From Bacteroides sp. (GTDB lineage Bacteria; Bacteroidota; Bacteroidia; Bacteroidales; Bacteroidaceae), in NCBI RefSeq assembly GCF_028690125.1, contig NZ_JAQVBV010000021.1:55879-95388 (forward strand): a stretch of DNA of 39,510 nt, read 5' to 3'. The notes beneath the pieces are model-generated. The model made no database searches. It saw nothing but the letters and a program-made list of their open reading frames with translations, and was not told the origin of the DNA. Below, in pieces: positions 21,816-28,817 of this stretch. Both the position numbers and the translations under genes were made by a program. The first letter of the stretch is position 1. Every line of letters starts with the position of its first letter.

Positions 21816-22229
21816 CTATGGGTTTGCAGGGGTGATGGGAGGTGATATGTGACAGGTGATTGTTTCTACGAATCGTTCGGTGAATGGTTCTGTGTATGAC
21901 TGTGTTATTTTTTTATGAATTTTCAGGATATCTTCATATTTCATTATTGGTTGTGATGGATGCCATGTTGAGGTGGGTCTGTCAGGGAATTTATACAGGA
22001 TGAAATAAAATGGGTAGAACGGAGCGGATTCCGGATGATAATTTGATCGATAACAGTCTTTTGTGATGAATATCATATGGTTTGCCGGGGGGTTGTTGGT
22101 GTATTGATTGTATGTTTTTAGGGCTCGTTTGAATGATGTTGTTTCTTCGGCTGATATTGTTTTGAATAGGGGTTTTGGAGATAATACCAGATATTCTCCT
22201 TTGATGATGAAGTGTCTGTGGTGTTTCAT
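21816..22229 (-). CDS. Hypothetical protein, 137 aa
   Basis: Not recognised. Short aromatic stretches (FYPFYFILYKFPDRP) and a helical C-terminus. Its ATG overlaps the stop of the membrane mini-protein (ATGA). Upstream of the RNA ligase by 16 bases, so it belongs to that operon. Confidence 0.6.
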   Translation of the reverse strand: MKHHRHFIIKGEYLVLSPKPLFKTISAEETTSFKRALKTYNQYTNNPPANHMIFITKDCYRSNYHPESAPFYPFYFILYKFPDRPTSTWHPSQPIMKYEDILKIHKKITQSYTEPFTERFVETITCHISPPITPANP

Positions 22230-22300
22230 AGAAGGTAGTGCGAGAGGTAGAGTAAGAATATGCCTCCGATGATTGCATAGAATGTTACTGATGTATCCAT
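22226..22300 (-). CDS. Membrane micro-protein, 24 aa
   Basis: MDTSVTFYAIIGGIFLLYLS plus HYLL. One membrane helix spans nearly the whole peptide. Its stop overlaps the start of 21816-22229 (ATGA), and it begins five bases after the previous stop. Position and overlap argue that it is translated. Confidence 0.55.
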   Translation of the reverse strand: MDTSVTFYAIIGGIFLLYLSHYLL

Positions 22301-22304
22301 GGTA

Positions 22305-22460
22305 TTATGATTGTTTTTTATCGACGATTTTCCAGATTCCGAGTTCTGTCATGACTTCTCCGATACCTGTAAGGTAGGGACGACATTTTTCGAAATGGAA
22401 TAGTTCTTCTTTGGTGACTATACGAGGGTTTTCAGGGGTAGGAACATTTGAATTTGACAT
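22305..22460 (-). CDS. Hypothetical protein, 51 aa
   Basis: MSNSNVPTPENPRIVTKEEL, then FHFEKCRPYLTGIGEVMTELGIW. Start at 22460 is the first ATG after an AT-rich stretch. A TATA-like CTATATC lies about 17 bases upstream of it, so the start of the transcript is uncertain. No Shine-Dalgarno site. Function unknown. Confidence 0.45.
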   Translation of the reverse strand: MSNSNVPTPENPRIVTKEELFHFEKCRPYLTGIGEVMTELGIWKIVDKKQS

Positions 22461-22494
22461 TGGTATGGTATGATATAGTATTCGGATTTGATAC

Positions 22495-22518
22495 AAAAAT
22501 TGAGAGGAGTGTGCCTCT
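22495..22518 (-). terminator. Integrase terminator candidate
   Basis: AGAGG (22503-22507) and CCTCT (22514-22518) form a 5-bp stem. On the minus strand it is followed by CAATTTTT. It lies 20 bases after the integrase stop, a typical position for a terminator. Confidence 0.5.
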
Positions 22519-22537
22519 GATACGAATGTATTGTGTG

Positions 22538-23641
22538 TTATAGGTTATAGTTATTACTTTTTTTTGTAAGTATTGAGATGGATTGAGGGTGATTAGAGAT
22601 ATCGTTATCCAGATGTTCTATTGTGTTGAGTGAATCTTCAGTGATTGCCATACTACATTTACGACAAAATAGTGAGTCGGATGGATTCATTTCTGAACAT
22701 CGGGGGCATTTTATTGGGGTGAGAGATGGTGTTTTTTTGTGGGTTTCTTCCTGGAGGATACCTGCTAGCCGAAGTTCTGTTTCTTCGAGTTCTTTTCCTG
22801 AAAGATGCACGTAGATCCTTGACATGCCTGAACCGGGGGTCCATCCGAACCGGAGATTCATCTGGGCTTCTGTGAGATAATTGGCACGTTCTGTTGCTCT
22901 GGCGTGCCGGAATGCATGAGGGTGGATTCTTTTTGATATATTTGCGCGGTTTTGAAGAGTTTTCATCAGGTTTTCGATTGTTCTGATAGATAACCGGCGT
23001 CTTTCTTTTGACTTCGTTTCTATGAAGAGGGGGGAGGAAGTCATTCCTTTTAATGGATGCATATTAATCCATAACTGGATATCAGGTATTGAATCGATTA
23101 ATCTTGCACGACGCCTACCTGTTTTACCTTCAAGAATACAAACACCACCAAATTGATCGAATTCTATGTGTCCAATATCGATATTGATGATTTCACCGAT
23201 TCGTGCGCCGGTATCCCAAAGGATCATGATGAGTGCGCGATCACGTTGGTTATTGCAGGATTCTAGTAATTTAGAAATATCGTCGCGGGTAAGGACGTTT
23301 TTACTGGAAGGAAGAGTGTTTGAAGGTCTTTTTGGTTGGATGTTGGCGAAAATGATGGTGTGATCGTTTGGTTTAAACCATTTGAAGAAACGTTCAATAT
23401 CTTTAATTTCGTTATGGACAGCCATGGGTTTATGATCGTTTTTTCTATCAAGATAGAAATCTTCGAGATCATCTGCAATAGCAGTATCAAGATCCTTAAA
23501 TTCAAAGAATTTGATAAAGGTATAGATACGCCATAATTTTGTAGTGATTGTGCTGTCTTTTAATCCTTTTAGTTTTTGGTATCTGATCCATTTTTTTAAA
23601 TAGGTTTTGTTGGGTTCCGGGATCCTCTCTACGAATTCCAT
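22538..23641 (-). CDS. Tyrosine recombinase (integrase) with zinc ribbon
   Basis: 367 aa. N-terminal SAM-like core-binding domain (residues 10-100), catalytic domain 115-290 with Arg147 (TGARIGE), Lys173 (EGKTGRRRA), His242-x-x-Arg245 (HPHAFRH), Trp267 and nucleophile Tyr277 (SRIYVHL). The C-terminal region has a zinc ribbon CPRC...CRKC (Cys312, 315, 326, 329), a type known in archaeal integrases. A TATA-like box lies 20-27 bases before the ATG, so the mRNA is probably leaderless. The gene diverges from the adjacent tRNA-Leu. It would integrate or resolve the element; no second att site is visible. Confidence 0.9.
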   Translation of the reverse strand: MEFVERIPEPNKTYLKKWIRYQKLKGLKDSTITTKLWRIYTFIKFFEFKDLDTAIADDLEDFYLDRKNDHKPMAVHNEIKDIERFFKWFKPNDHTIIFANIQPKRPSNTLPSSKNVLTRDDISKLLESCNNQRDRALIMILWDTGARIGEIINIDIGHIEFDQFGGVCILEGKTGRRRARLIDSIPDIQLWINMHPLKGMTSSPLFIETKSKERRRLSIRTIENLMKTLQNRANISKRIHPHAFRHARATERANYLTEAQMNLRFGWTPGSGMSRIYVHLSGKELEETELRLAGILQEETHKKTPSLTPIKCPRCSEMNPSDSLFCRKCSMAITEDSLNTIEHLDNDISNHPQSISILTKKSNNYNL

Positions 23642-23660
23642 AGGGTATCATGGAGTTCGA

Positions 23661-23668
23661 ATATAAAA
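23661..23668 (-). promoter_or_regulatory. TATA box of integrase gene
   Basis: The minus strand reads TTTTTTATATTC, centred about 24 bases before the ATG at 23641. Such spacing gives a leaderless mRNA. A second TATA-like run (23670-23677) makes the exact start uncertain. Confidence 0.5.
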
Positions 23669-23765
23669 AATATATCGCTATAATTTTGACTAGCTTGAGG
23701 GAATGTTTCAAGTTTATGCATTAGATCTGCGTTTGGAGCCTTTGTTGAATGATTGGTTGTTGTGT

Positions 23766-23850
23766 GCGAGGGTTGCCGAGCCAGGTCAAAGGCGCTGCCT
23801 TGAGGGGGCAGTCTCGAAGGGGTTCGCCGGTTCGAATCCGGTCCCTCGCA
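23766..23850 (+). tRNA. tRNA-Leu(GAG)
   Basis: 85 nt. Acceptor stem GCGAGGG/CCCTCGC, anticodon stem CTGCC/GGCAG with loop TTGAGGG (anticodon GAG), long variable arm (CGAA/TTCG stem) typical of Leu/Ser, T arm CCGG-TTCGAAT-CCGG, discriminator A. CCA is not encoded. It reads CUC/CUU leucine codons. It is the only clear plus-strand gene, between the integrase and a gene whose stop lies at its 3' end. It might mark an integration point or serve the element's codon usage. Confidence 0.95.
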
Positions 23851-24183
23851 TTATAATTTAAATGGTTTGACGGTATGGAAAGAGAATGTGTCGTTGTGAT
23901 CAGGACATTCGATTTTACCATTGTTGATGATGAGAACTTTACCGCAATAACTACAATATGGGTTTTTTAGTATTTCGAATGATGCGATTGCGAGATCACG
24001 TCGGAGATCTGAGACGGTTCTGCACCATTTTTTTGATTTTTGGATTTTTCTTTTATCAATGAGATCTTCAAGTAGGGTGTTATTGTTACAAATTGTAACA
24101 TCGTCGTCCATAGCAAGTTGTTGCCATACCCTGAATTGGGGTGCATGATATGTTTTTCGGGAGGTTTTAGTTATACCAGGCAT
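23851..24183 (-). CDS. Zinc-motif protein adjoining tRNA-Leu, 110 aa
   Basis: CSYC (about 77-80) and CPDH (about 93-96) form a probable zinc finger. The N-terminus is basic (GITKTSRKTYHAP). Its stop begins one base after the tRNA-Leu end on the opposite strand. The 18-bp palindrome shared with 40-57 is within the gene. Function unknown. Confidence 0.6.
   Translation of the reverse strand: MPGITKTSRKTYHAPQFRVWQQLAMDDDVTICNNNTLLEDLIDKRKIQKSKKWCRTVSDLRRDLAIASFEILKNPYCSYCGKVLIINNGKIECPDHNDTFSFHTVKPFKL
24084..24101. promoter_or_regulatory. 18-bp palindromic site, copy 2
   Basis: Exact copy of the palindrome at 40-57. It lies within the zinc-motif gene 23851-24183, where it codes for part of an Asp/Asn-rich stretch. 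A regulator site inside a gene is unusual, and chance identity in AT-rich DNA remains possible. Confidence 0.35.
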
Positions 24184-24209
24184 TGGTTATTCCTCTGTTA
24201 TGGTTTGTT

Positions 24210-24401
24210 TTACCATTTTTCTTGGATTAATCGTTTTAGTCCGTCTATTTTTCCCAGAATATAGGGGTGTTTGGGATATTTTTTTAGGCGTTCTATTTCG
24301 AGTTTTATAAGAGGGGGGTTTGGTTTGTTATGTATATAATAGTTAAGTTCTGATTGTATACCTCCATAATATTCAGTGATTTTTTTCTCTCTTGATGCCA
24401 T
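24210..24401 (-). CDS. Hypothetical basic protein, 63 aa
   Basis: MASREKKITEYYGGIQSELN, then a basic helix (IKLEIERLKKYPK). Start at 24401, three bases after the upstream stop; an in-frame upstream start would extend into that gene. No cysteines. Possibly nucleic-acid binding. Confidence 0.5.
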   Translation of the reverse strand: MASREKKITEYYGGIQSELNYYIHNKPNPPLIKLEIERLKKYPKHPYILGKIDGLKRLIQEKW

Positions 24402-24403
24402 GA

Positions 24404-24814
24404 TTATATTCCGCATAGGTCGCTGAGAGCCCAATATAGTTCTCGGTCGATTACAGCGTGTGCCATATCGAAATGAGTGAATTCTTCTTCTTTTTTGTAA
24501 TTCATATTATATTCATCGAAATCGAAATCTGATGCGGATTTGTCGATATATTTTTCGGTGAGCTTTGATTCGACCAGGAATGTGTTGTCAATAATTTGGT
24601 AAAATAAACTGAAATCGGTATCGTGTAAAGTGAGTATGAGATCAGAAGATTCCGCGAGGGAGGTATATTCGCAGATTTTGGCGATTTCTTCCTTATACAG
24701 TTCTGAGATGTGTTCGATAATATCATTGAGATTGGAATATCTTCTAGTTTCAGGGATTTTGAGATCCATGAGCATAAAGTCGATTTCAGTCATTGTTGTA
24801 GTAGTAGGAGTCAT
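24404..24814 (-). CDS. Acidic hypothetical protein, 136 aa
   Basis: Not recognised. I start it at 24814 (MTPTTTTM), since anything earlier runs through the upstream zinc-ribbon gene. It is acidic (DKSASDFDFDEYNMN) and predicted helical. No motif. A later ATG at 24793 is an alternative. Confidence 0.5.
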   Translation of the reverse strand: MTPTTTTMTEIDFMLMDLKIPETRRYSNLNDIIEHISELYKEEIAKICEYTSLAESSDLILTLHDTDFSLFYQIIDNTFLVESKLTEKYIDKSASDFDFDEYNMNYKKEEEFTHFDMAHAVIDRELYWALSDLCGI

Positions 24815-24845
24815 GATGAGGTTTTTGTGCGTTGTAAGGGTTTGT

Positions 24846-25454
24846 TTAACAGGTACACAGACTGTAAGGTTTTCTGCAGAGTGTGCATACATTTCCGATT
24901 TTTCGTTCATATTCGATGTGTTTGAGATGTTCGTTCCAGCAGGTTTGGCAGAGGGCGCCTGCAAATACCGGATAACCAATTGGTTCCCCGGGAAAGTCTT
25001 TCCCGCATTTTGTGCATCTATACAGATCTGTTTTTTCATATATTTTGTAGATCTCTTTGAGAATATCCAGATTGCCTTTATTTAATTCATCGATTTCTTC
25101 CTGGATGAGAGGGAAACTTTGTAATCCTCCTTTGATCCAACAGATATAAGTAAATTGAGGATACCATACATAGAATCTGTTACGGGTTTTTCCGTTGATA
25201 ACGTTGACTTTATAGTTTTGTTCTGCGCAGATACTAACGGTTTTGTATCTGAAGTATAATTTTGATGGAGATGAGGATAGAGGTGTATCGTCTGAGGTTT
25301 TTTTGTGTTGGTTAATACCATACCAGAGATCATTAGTAGTATGATCTGTTTTGGCACAATGATCACACATTATAAGACCGTTTCCGTCTGTCCAGGGTGT
25401 GTTGTAGGAAGCATTTTTTCCGCAGAAGTTACAGGTGAGAGAAGTGTCAGTCAT
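24846..25454 (-). CDS. Zinc-finger protein, three Cys clusters, 202 aa
   Basis: N-terminal MTDTSLTCNFCGKNA (CNFC, CDHC), a second site CTKCGKDFPG...CQTCW, and a C-terminal CTLCRKPYSLCTC. The N-terminus parallels that of 25451-25849 (MTNTSLTCPHCG), so the two share an ancestor. The start is set by the ATGA overlap. Treble-clef-like zinc modules suggest nucleic-acid binding. Confidence 0.65.
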   Translation of the reverse strand: MTDTSLTCNFCGKNASYNTPWTDGNGLIMCDHCAKTDHTTNDLWYGINQHKKTSDDTPLSSSPSKLYFRYKTVSICAEQNYKVNVINGKTRNRFYVWYPQFTYICWIKGGLQSFPLIQEEIDELNKGNLDILKEIYKIYEKTDLYRCTKCGKDFPGEPIGYPVFAGALCQTCWNEHLKHIEYERKIGNVCTLCRKPYSLCTC

Positions 25455-25849
25455 ATCGGATTCTCTTTTCTTTTACCAAAGTTGCATCCAAATTCGGGAT
25501 GGTGATAAATGACCATTCCTTCACCAAAATCGTTAAAGACTGAGACGATTGGAGCATCATGAGGATAGTTTTTTTCAGATTCTTCTTCAGTTTCGTAATC
25601 TGAACCATAATGGATGGCTAAGATATTGCATTCGTTACAGCTACGGTTATGAATACATTCTTTGCATTTGACAATGGGATTTTTAGGTATGTGAGGGACG
25701 ATTATTCCATAGGAATGTGTAAAGTAATTGAGACAATTCATGCATTTGAATTTGAGATCGATTGTTTCTTCTTTGTATTTGAGGCAGGGTGTTGAAAAAT
25801 TGTTTGATGTGGCACCACAGTGAGGACAGGTGAGAGAAGTGTTTGTCAT
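25451..25849 (-). CDS. Zinc-ribbon protein, 132 aa
   Basis: MTNTSLTCPHCGATSNNFST, then CMNC and CKECIHNRSCNEC: two zinc sites. The start at 25849 is set by the ATGA overlap with the membrane mini-protein. A conserved acidic tail (DYETEEESEKNYPHD) follows. Paralogue of 24846-25454 at the N-terminus. Confidence 0.65.
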   Translation of the reverse strand: MTNTSLTCPHCGATSNNFSTPCLKYKEETIDLKFKCMNCLNYFTHSYGIIVPHIPKNPIVKCKECIHNRSCNECNILAIHYGSDYETEEESEKNYPHDAPIVSVFNDFGEGMVIYHHPEFGCNFGKRKENPI

Positions 25850-26019
25850 GAAATCAATCCATAAGATAAATGAATATAAATTAGAGTTATGAATACTCCA
25901 ACTAAAATTCCCCATAGGAATGCTTGTGCTAATCCACTTAATGAGATCATACAATTTTCACCATCTTGGAGAAATGGGCATAAAGGGTTTTTTGGGAATA
26001 ATTTGCATTTAATTTTCAT
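25846..26019 (-). CDS. Membrane mini-protein with Cys motif, 57 aa
   Basis: Residues 1-23 (MKIKCKLFPKNPLCPFLQDG and ENC) contain three cysteines with the CP(F/H)...C spacing also seen in 27870-28334 and 28340-28582. Residues 29-50 are a membrane helix (LAQAFLWGILVGVFITLIYI). An ATG at 25950 has a better site (GGTGA) and gives a 34-residue version. The stop overlaps the start of the zinc-ribbon gene (ATGA). Confidence 0.55.
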   Translation of the reverse strand: MKIKCKLFPKNPLCPFLQDGENCMISLSGLAQAFLWGILVGVFITLIYIHLSYGLIS

Positions 26020-26038
26020 TGGTTAACTCTAGTTTGTA

Positions 26039-26329
26039 TTATTCGTCATCCTCGGGGAATTCTTCGTCGAAACACGATTCGCAGTAATAATTGCCATCAT
26101 AAGTGCCTTTTGACGGGTTTTTGCAGATGCAACAGGGGTTATTTATTGATCGGTCGAGATAGGCGATATCGATGATATCATTGTTATATTCTTCCTGGAT
26201 GATTTCTGTGATGCCGGAAATATTGAGGATATCTTGTACTGATAGTTCGCTGATCAGTTCGTCATATGCGTTGCGGAATTCGGTGTCGGTGATACGACCG
26301 TTATCAAGAGGTTTGAGTTCGGGAGTCAT
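26039..26329 (-). CDS. Acidic protein with C-terminal zinc finger, 96 aa
   Basis: N-terminal helical part (TEFRNAYDELISELSVQDIL), then CCIC (about 67-70) and CESC (about 83-86), a small zinc finger, and an acidic end (EEFPEDDE). A TATA box at 26361-26368 lies 32-39 bases upstream of the ATG, so this is likely the first gene of a transcript. Confidence 0.6.
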   Translation of the reverse strand: MTPELKPLDNGRITDTEFRNAYDELISELSVQDILNISGITEIIQEEYNNDIIDIAYLDRSINNPCCICKNPSKGTYDGNYYCESCFDEEFPEDDE

Positions 26330-26360
26330 GGTATCTTTTTTTATTTAATTTAAAAATAAT

Positions 26361-26368
26361 TATATAAA
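26361..26368 (-). promoter_or_regulatory. TATA-box promoter candidate
   Basis: The minus strand reads CTTTATATAATTA about 32-39 bases before the ATG at 26329. That gives a leader of around ten bases. The gap 26330-26372 is strongly AT-rich. Confidence 0.5.
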
Positions 26369-26372
26369 GTGG

Positions 26373-26660
26373 TTAGAGTGGGGTGATAGTGGCGAATATT
26401 TTGTTTTTGTGATAATCATTTAGGTTTGTGTAAATAGTGATTTTTGAGAGAGGGTGATGATCCCAGGGGATATCCTCTGATTTAATAATTGTGCCTTGTT
26501 CATCAACAAATATAGAATCTGGCATCCCTATTTTGATTTTGTTAATTGCAGTCTGTAAAGATGGACAGGTTATAGAAGTTATATATGATACGGTTACAAG
26601 GGAGGGTGGTTTTTTTTCTGACATAGATATCGTCGTGATAGAATTATTATAGGTTGTCAT
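26373..26660 (-). CDS. Small protein with DpnD-like features, 95 aa
   Basis: A strand (LVTVSYITSIT), helix (LQTAINKIKIG) and strand repeat similar to the DpnD-like module, so it may be a distant member. Start at 26660 overlaps the upstream gene by 14 bases; MSEKK at 26624 is an alternative. No cysteine pairs. Confidence 0.5.
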   Translation of the reverse strand: MTTYNNSITTISMSEKKPPSLVTVSYITSITCPSLQTAINKIKIGMPDSIFVDEQGTIIKSEDIPWDHHPLSKITIYTNLNDYHKNKIFATITPL

Positions 26661-27345
26661 ACCCGTGATGTTCTCGATAGAATTCTGATTCCATTATACC
26701 AATCATGATTTCGTCGCCATCTTCAAAATTGGTTTCAATGAATGCTCGGTCTTTGTATTTGACGAGGATATCAATTGCTTCTTTATCTGAGATGGTTTTG
26801 TGTGTGTACTGCGGAGGGATAAATCCGTAGGGGCTGGTGTGATAAACATATATCAATTGCCAGTTTTCGTTATCGTCTTTATAAAGGACGGTGGTTTCTG
26901 GAGCATCGAGGTTGTTTTCATTGAACCATATTCGTGTGGTTGCGTTATTTGAATATCGTTTTCTGATGGTTAAGAAATTATCAATGGTGGTGCAGGTGAC
27001 ATTGCACAGGGTTTGGTTATCATGGATATGGTTGCAGTAAATACAGTTTTCACAAGCTATTTTGTTTAGATAATGGGTTTGGATTGGGTATTCGTCGTCT
27101 GTATTGTATATATCATTTGGCTGGAATGCTAGAGGACAATTGATATAATATATTGGGAAATGTTTTAAAGGACGAGTATGATATCTGTTTTTTAATAAGT
27201 ATGATTGGTAATCATCGAATTCTTCAATGGTGCTTGGAACATTACATTGCGTGCAGGAAAATAATGGTCCGGGTCCTTTTTTGAAATTTTTGTTAGTTTT
27301 GCAGTACGGGCAAATTGCTTTTCCAAAATCTGTTAAGACGTTCAT
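26647..27345 (-). CDS. Zinc-ribbon protein, 232 aa
   Basis: CPYC (residues 12-15) and CTQC (about 31-34) form an N-terminal zinc ribbon; the central region has CENCIYCNHIHDNQTLC, another Cys/His cluster. The C-terminal half (ATTRIWFNENNLDAPETT and on) is beta-rich. Start at 27345 follows the upstream stop by two bases. Function unknown. Confidence 0.65.
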   Translation of the reverse strand: MNVLTDFGKAICPYCKTNKNFKKGPGPLFSCTQCNVPSTIEEFDDYQSYLLKNRYHTRPLKHFPIYYINCPLAFQPNDIYNTDDEYPIQTHYLNKIACENCIYCNHIHDNQTLCNVTCTTIDNFLTIRKRYSNNATTRIWFNENNLDAPETTVLYKDDNENWQLIYVYHTSPYGFIPPQYTHKTISDKEAIDILVKYKDRAFIETNFEDGDEIMIGIMESEFYREHHGYDNL

Positions 27346-27347
27346 GT

Positions 27348-27674
27348 TTATAACCCATATGTTATTTCGCCGGGGGGTTCGTCCCATAGTTCTTGTTCGG
27401 TGATATGTTTAATGAGAGTTGTGTTAATAGATATAAAAGCTTTTACAAAGGGAGAGTTGTGGTTGATGTAATATTTCGAAGTATCGGGATTTATGAGGAT
27501 GATTTTGTATTTATTGAATTTTAGAAATATTTTGTTCGATTTTGGTAATGAGATTTCTAGATCTCGGGCAATATCAGACATCCAAAATTCTATATCATCC
27601 ATATTATTTAGGATATATTCGAGGATTCTAAGTTCTTTTGTGTTTCCGAATAGTTTTTCGTAAGGGTACATCAT
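27348..27674 (-). CDS. Winged-helix regulator, 108 aa
   Basis: MMYPYEKLFGNTKELRILEY fits a common archaeal winged-helix type: LFGNTKELRILEYIL, then MSDIARDLEISLPKSNKIFL (helix-turn-helix), and a wing (KIILINPDTSKYYINHN) followed by PFVKAF. It probably regulates transcription, binding DNA as a dimer. GGAG lies 13 bases before the start, so translation may be partly coupled to the mini-gene upstream. Confidence 0.75.
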   Translation of the reverse strand: MMYPYEKLFGNTKELRILEYILNNMDDIEFWMSDIARDLEISLPKSNKIFLKFNKYKIILINPDTSKYYINHNSPFVKAFISINTTLIKHITEQELWDEPPGEITYGL

Positions 27675-27681
27675 GGTATGA

Positions 27682-27855
27682 TCATATCTCCAGAATTTCA
27701 GTGCAATCAAGTTTACCTCTGCATTTAGGGCATTTCCAGGGGAACTGATCGATGTTGACGATTGTTTCGTAACCGCAGCCAGTATAAAATTTTGCAGAGT
27801 AGAAGATATCTTCGGGGTTTTGACCAGCACATACATATTTACGGTATTTTTTCAT
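27682..27855 (-). CDS. Zinc-ribbon mini-protein, 57 aa
   Basis: MKKYRKYVCAGQNPEDIFYS begins the protein; the cysteines are C9, the CG pair near 28, CPKC near 45-48 and C53, a zinc ribbon. GGTAG lies six bases before the ATG; a second ATG at 27861 is possible. Upstream of the winged-helix gene by eight bases. Confidence 0.6.
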   Translation of the reverse strand: MKKYRKYVCAGQNPEDIFYSAKFYTGCGYETIVNIDQFPWKCPKCRGKLDCTEILEI

Positions 27856-27869
27856 AGACATCTACCAAA

Positions 27870-28334
27870 TTATAATTCTTTATTTTTTTCTTCTAGTTTA
27901 ATATTGTGGATTTTGGCGATTTCTTTGATACGAGGACAGTGGTTTATCATTTTTTTGAGGTTTTTGGTATCACGAAGAATACAGGTGTTATTATGAGGAC
28001 ATGCGTTTTGGAATTTGAATTGGAAATTTATAGATCCAAAACATGTATTATCAAATAGGGATTCACAGTAATATTGATAGTAACCATCGTTTTCCTCTTT
28101 AATTTGTTTATCGCGAATTCTGGCGACTTCTCTGAATCGGGCGCAATGTGTCCATATTTTAGTATCGTTTTCTGATTCAAGTAAGATGCAATCTGTTTCG
28201 GGATCTTCGACAAATGGACATGGACCGTCGAAATATGGAGCGCCTTCACAGATACTTATACATAGATCTGCGTAATTATCAAGATCGGCGATGTGAGTAT
28301 TCCAGTCTGCTGCTGGATTGTTTGTGTATGACAT
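27870..28334 (-). CDS. Cys-motif protein, two repeats, 154 aa
   Basis: Starts MSYTNNPAADWNTHI, almost the same as 28340-28582. It contains two copies of a block: CPFVEDPETDCILLESENDT and CPHNNTCILRDTKNLKKMI, each followed by HC-x-R-x-(R/K)E(V/I)A. Spacing suggests metal or disulfide sites. The family is not known. Paralogue of the next gene, duplicated and extended. Confidence 0.65.
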   Translation of the reverse strand: MSYTNNPAADWNTHIADLDNYADLCISICEGAPYFDGPCPFVEDPETDCILLESENDTKIWTHCARFREVARIRDKQIKEENDGYYQYYCESLFDNTCFGSINFQFKFQNACPHNNTCILRDTKNLKKMINHCPRIKEIAKIHNIKLEEKNKEL

Positions 28335-28339
28335 AATAA

Positions 28340-28582
28340 TTACTTTTTATTGTTAGAAGTTTGATTGAGACATCGGGTAATGTGTCTGAGACGGGCGCAA
28401 TGATCGATCATTTTTTCAGTATTGTCGGTATCCTGAAGAATACAGTTGCCGTTGTGGGGGCAGGGTTCTCTGAAGAATCCTTTTTTTGATCCTTCACATG
28501 CACCTATTAATAGAGATTCGAAATATTCTTCGTTGCGAATATGGGCATCCCAATCTGCTGCCGGGTTGTTTGTATAGGACAT
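28340..28582 (-). CDS. Cys-motif protein, one repeat, 80 aa
   Basis: MSYTNNPAADWDAHI, then EPCPHNGNCILQDTDN, then KMIDHCARLRHITR: the single-copy version of the two-repeat gene 27870-28334. The start at 28582 follows GTGATTATT, which contains the stop of the upstream gene. Function unknown. Confidence 0.65.
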   Translation of the reverse strand: MSYTNNPAADWDAHIRNEEYFESLLIGACEGSKKGFFREPCPHNGNCILQDTDNTEKMIDHCARLRHITRCLNQTSNNKK

Positions 28583-28587
28583 AATAA

Positions 28588-28812
28588 TCACTTTGTTTTG
28601 AATATTAGGTTACTGATTTCTTTGAATTTTGTATAGTCTTTGATTTGTGTTGGAGTTACTAGTGCGTTGTGCTTGGCAACACCTTCCTTTTTCAGTTCTT
28701 CAACGAATGCCTCGGAGCAATATTTTAGAGTTACTTGTTTTTTCCAGATCCTCCAAAACCGACACATGTCTCCGCAATCTCCGTACTCGCATTTCTTGCA
28801 ACGTTTTGCCAT
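28588..28812 (-). CDS. Small basic Cys protein, 74 aa
   Basis: MAKRCKKCEYGDCGDMCRFW has four cysteines in sixteen residues, a likely zinc site. The rest is helical and basic. It sits between the paralogue pair and the methyltransferase gene and uses the same GATGATTATT pre-start sequence. Confidence 0.6.
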   Translation of the reverse strand: MAKRCKKCEYGDCGDMCRFWRIWKKQVTLKYCSEAFVEELKKEGVAKHNALVTPTQIKDYTKFKEISNLIFKTK

Positions 28813-28817
28813 AATAA

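Noticed and set aside
23721..23921. Minus-strand frame across tRNA-Leu
   Set aside because: It only reads the antisense of the tRNA gene and the end of its neighbour.
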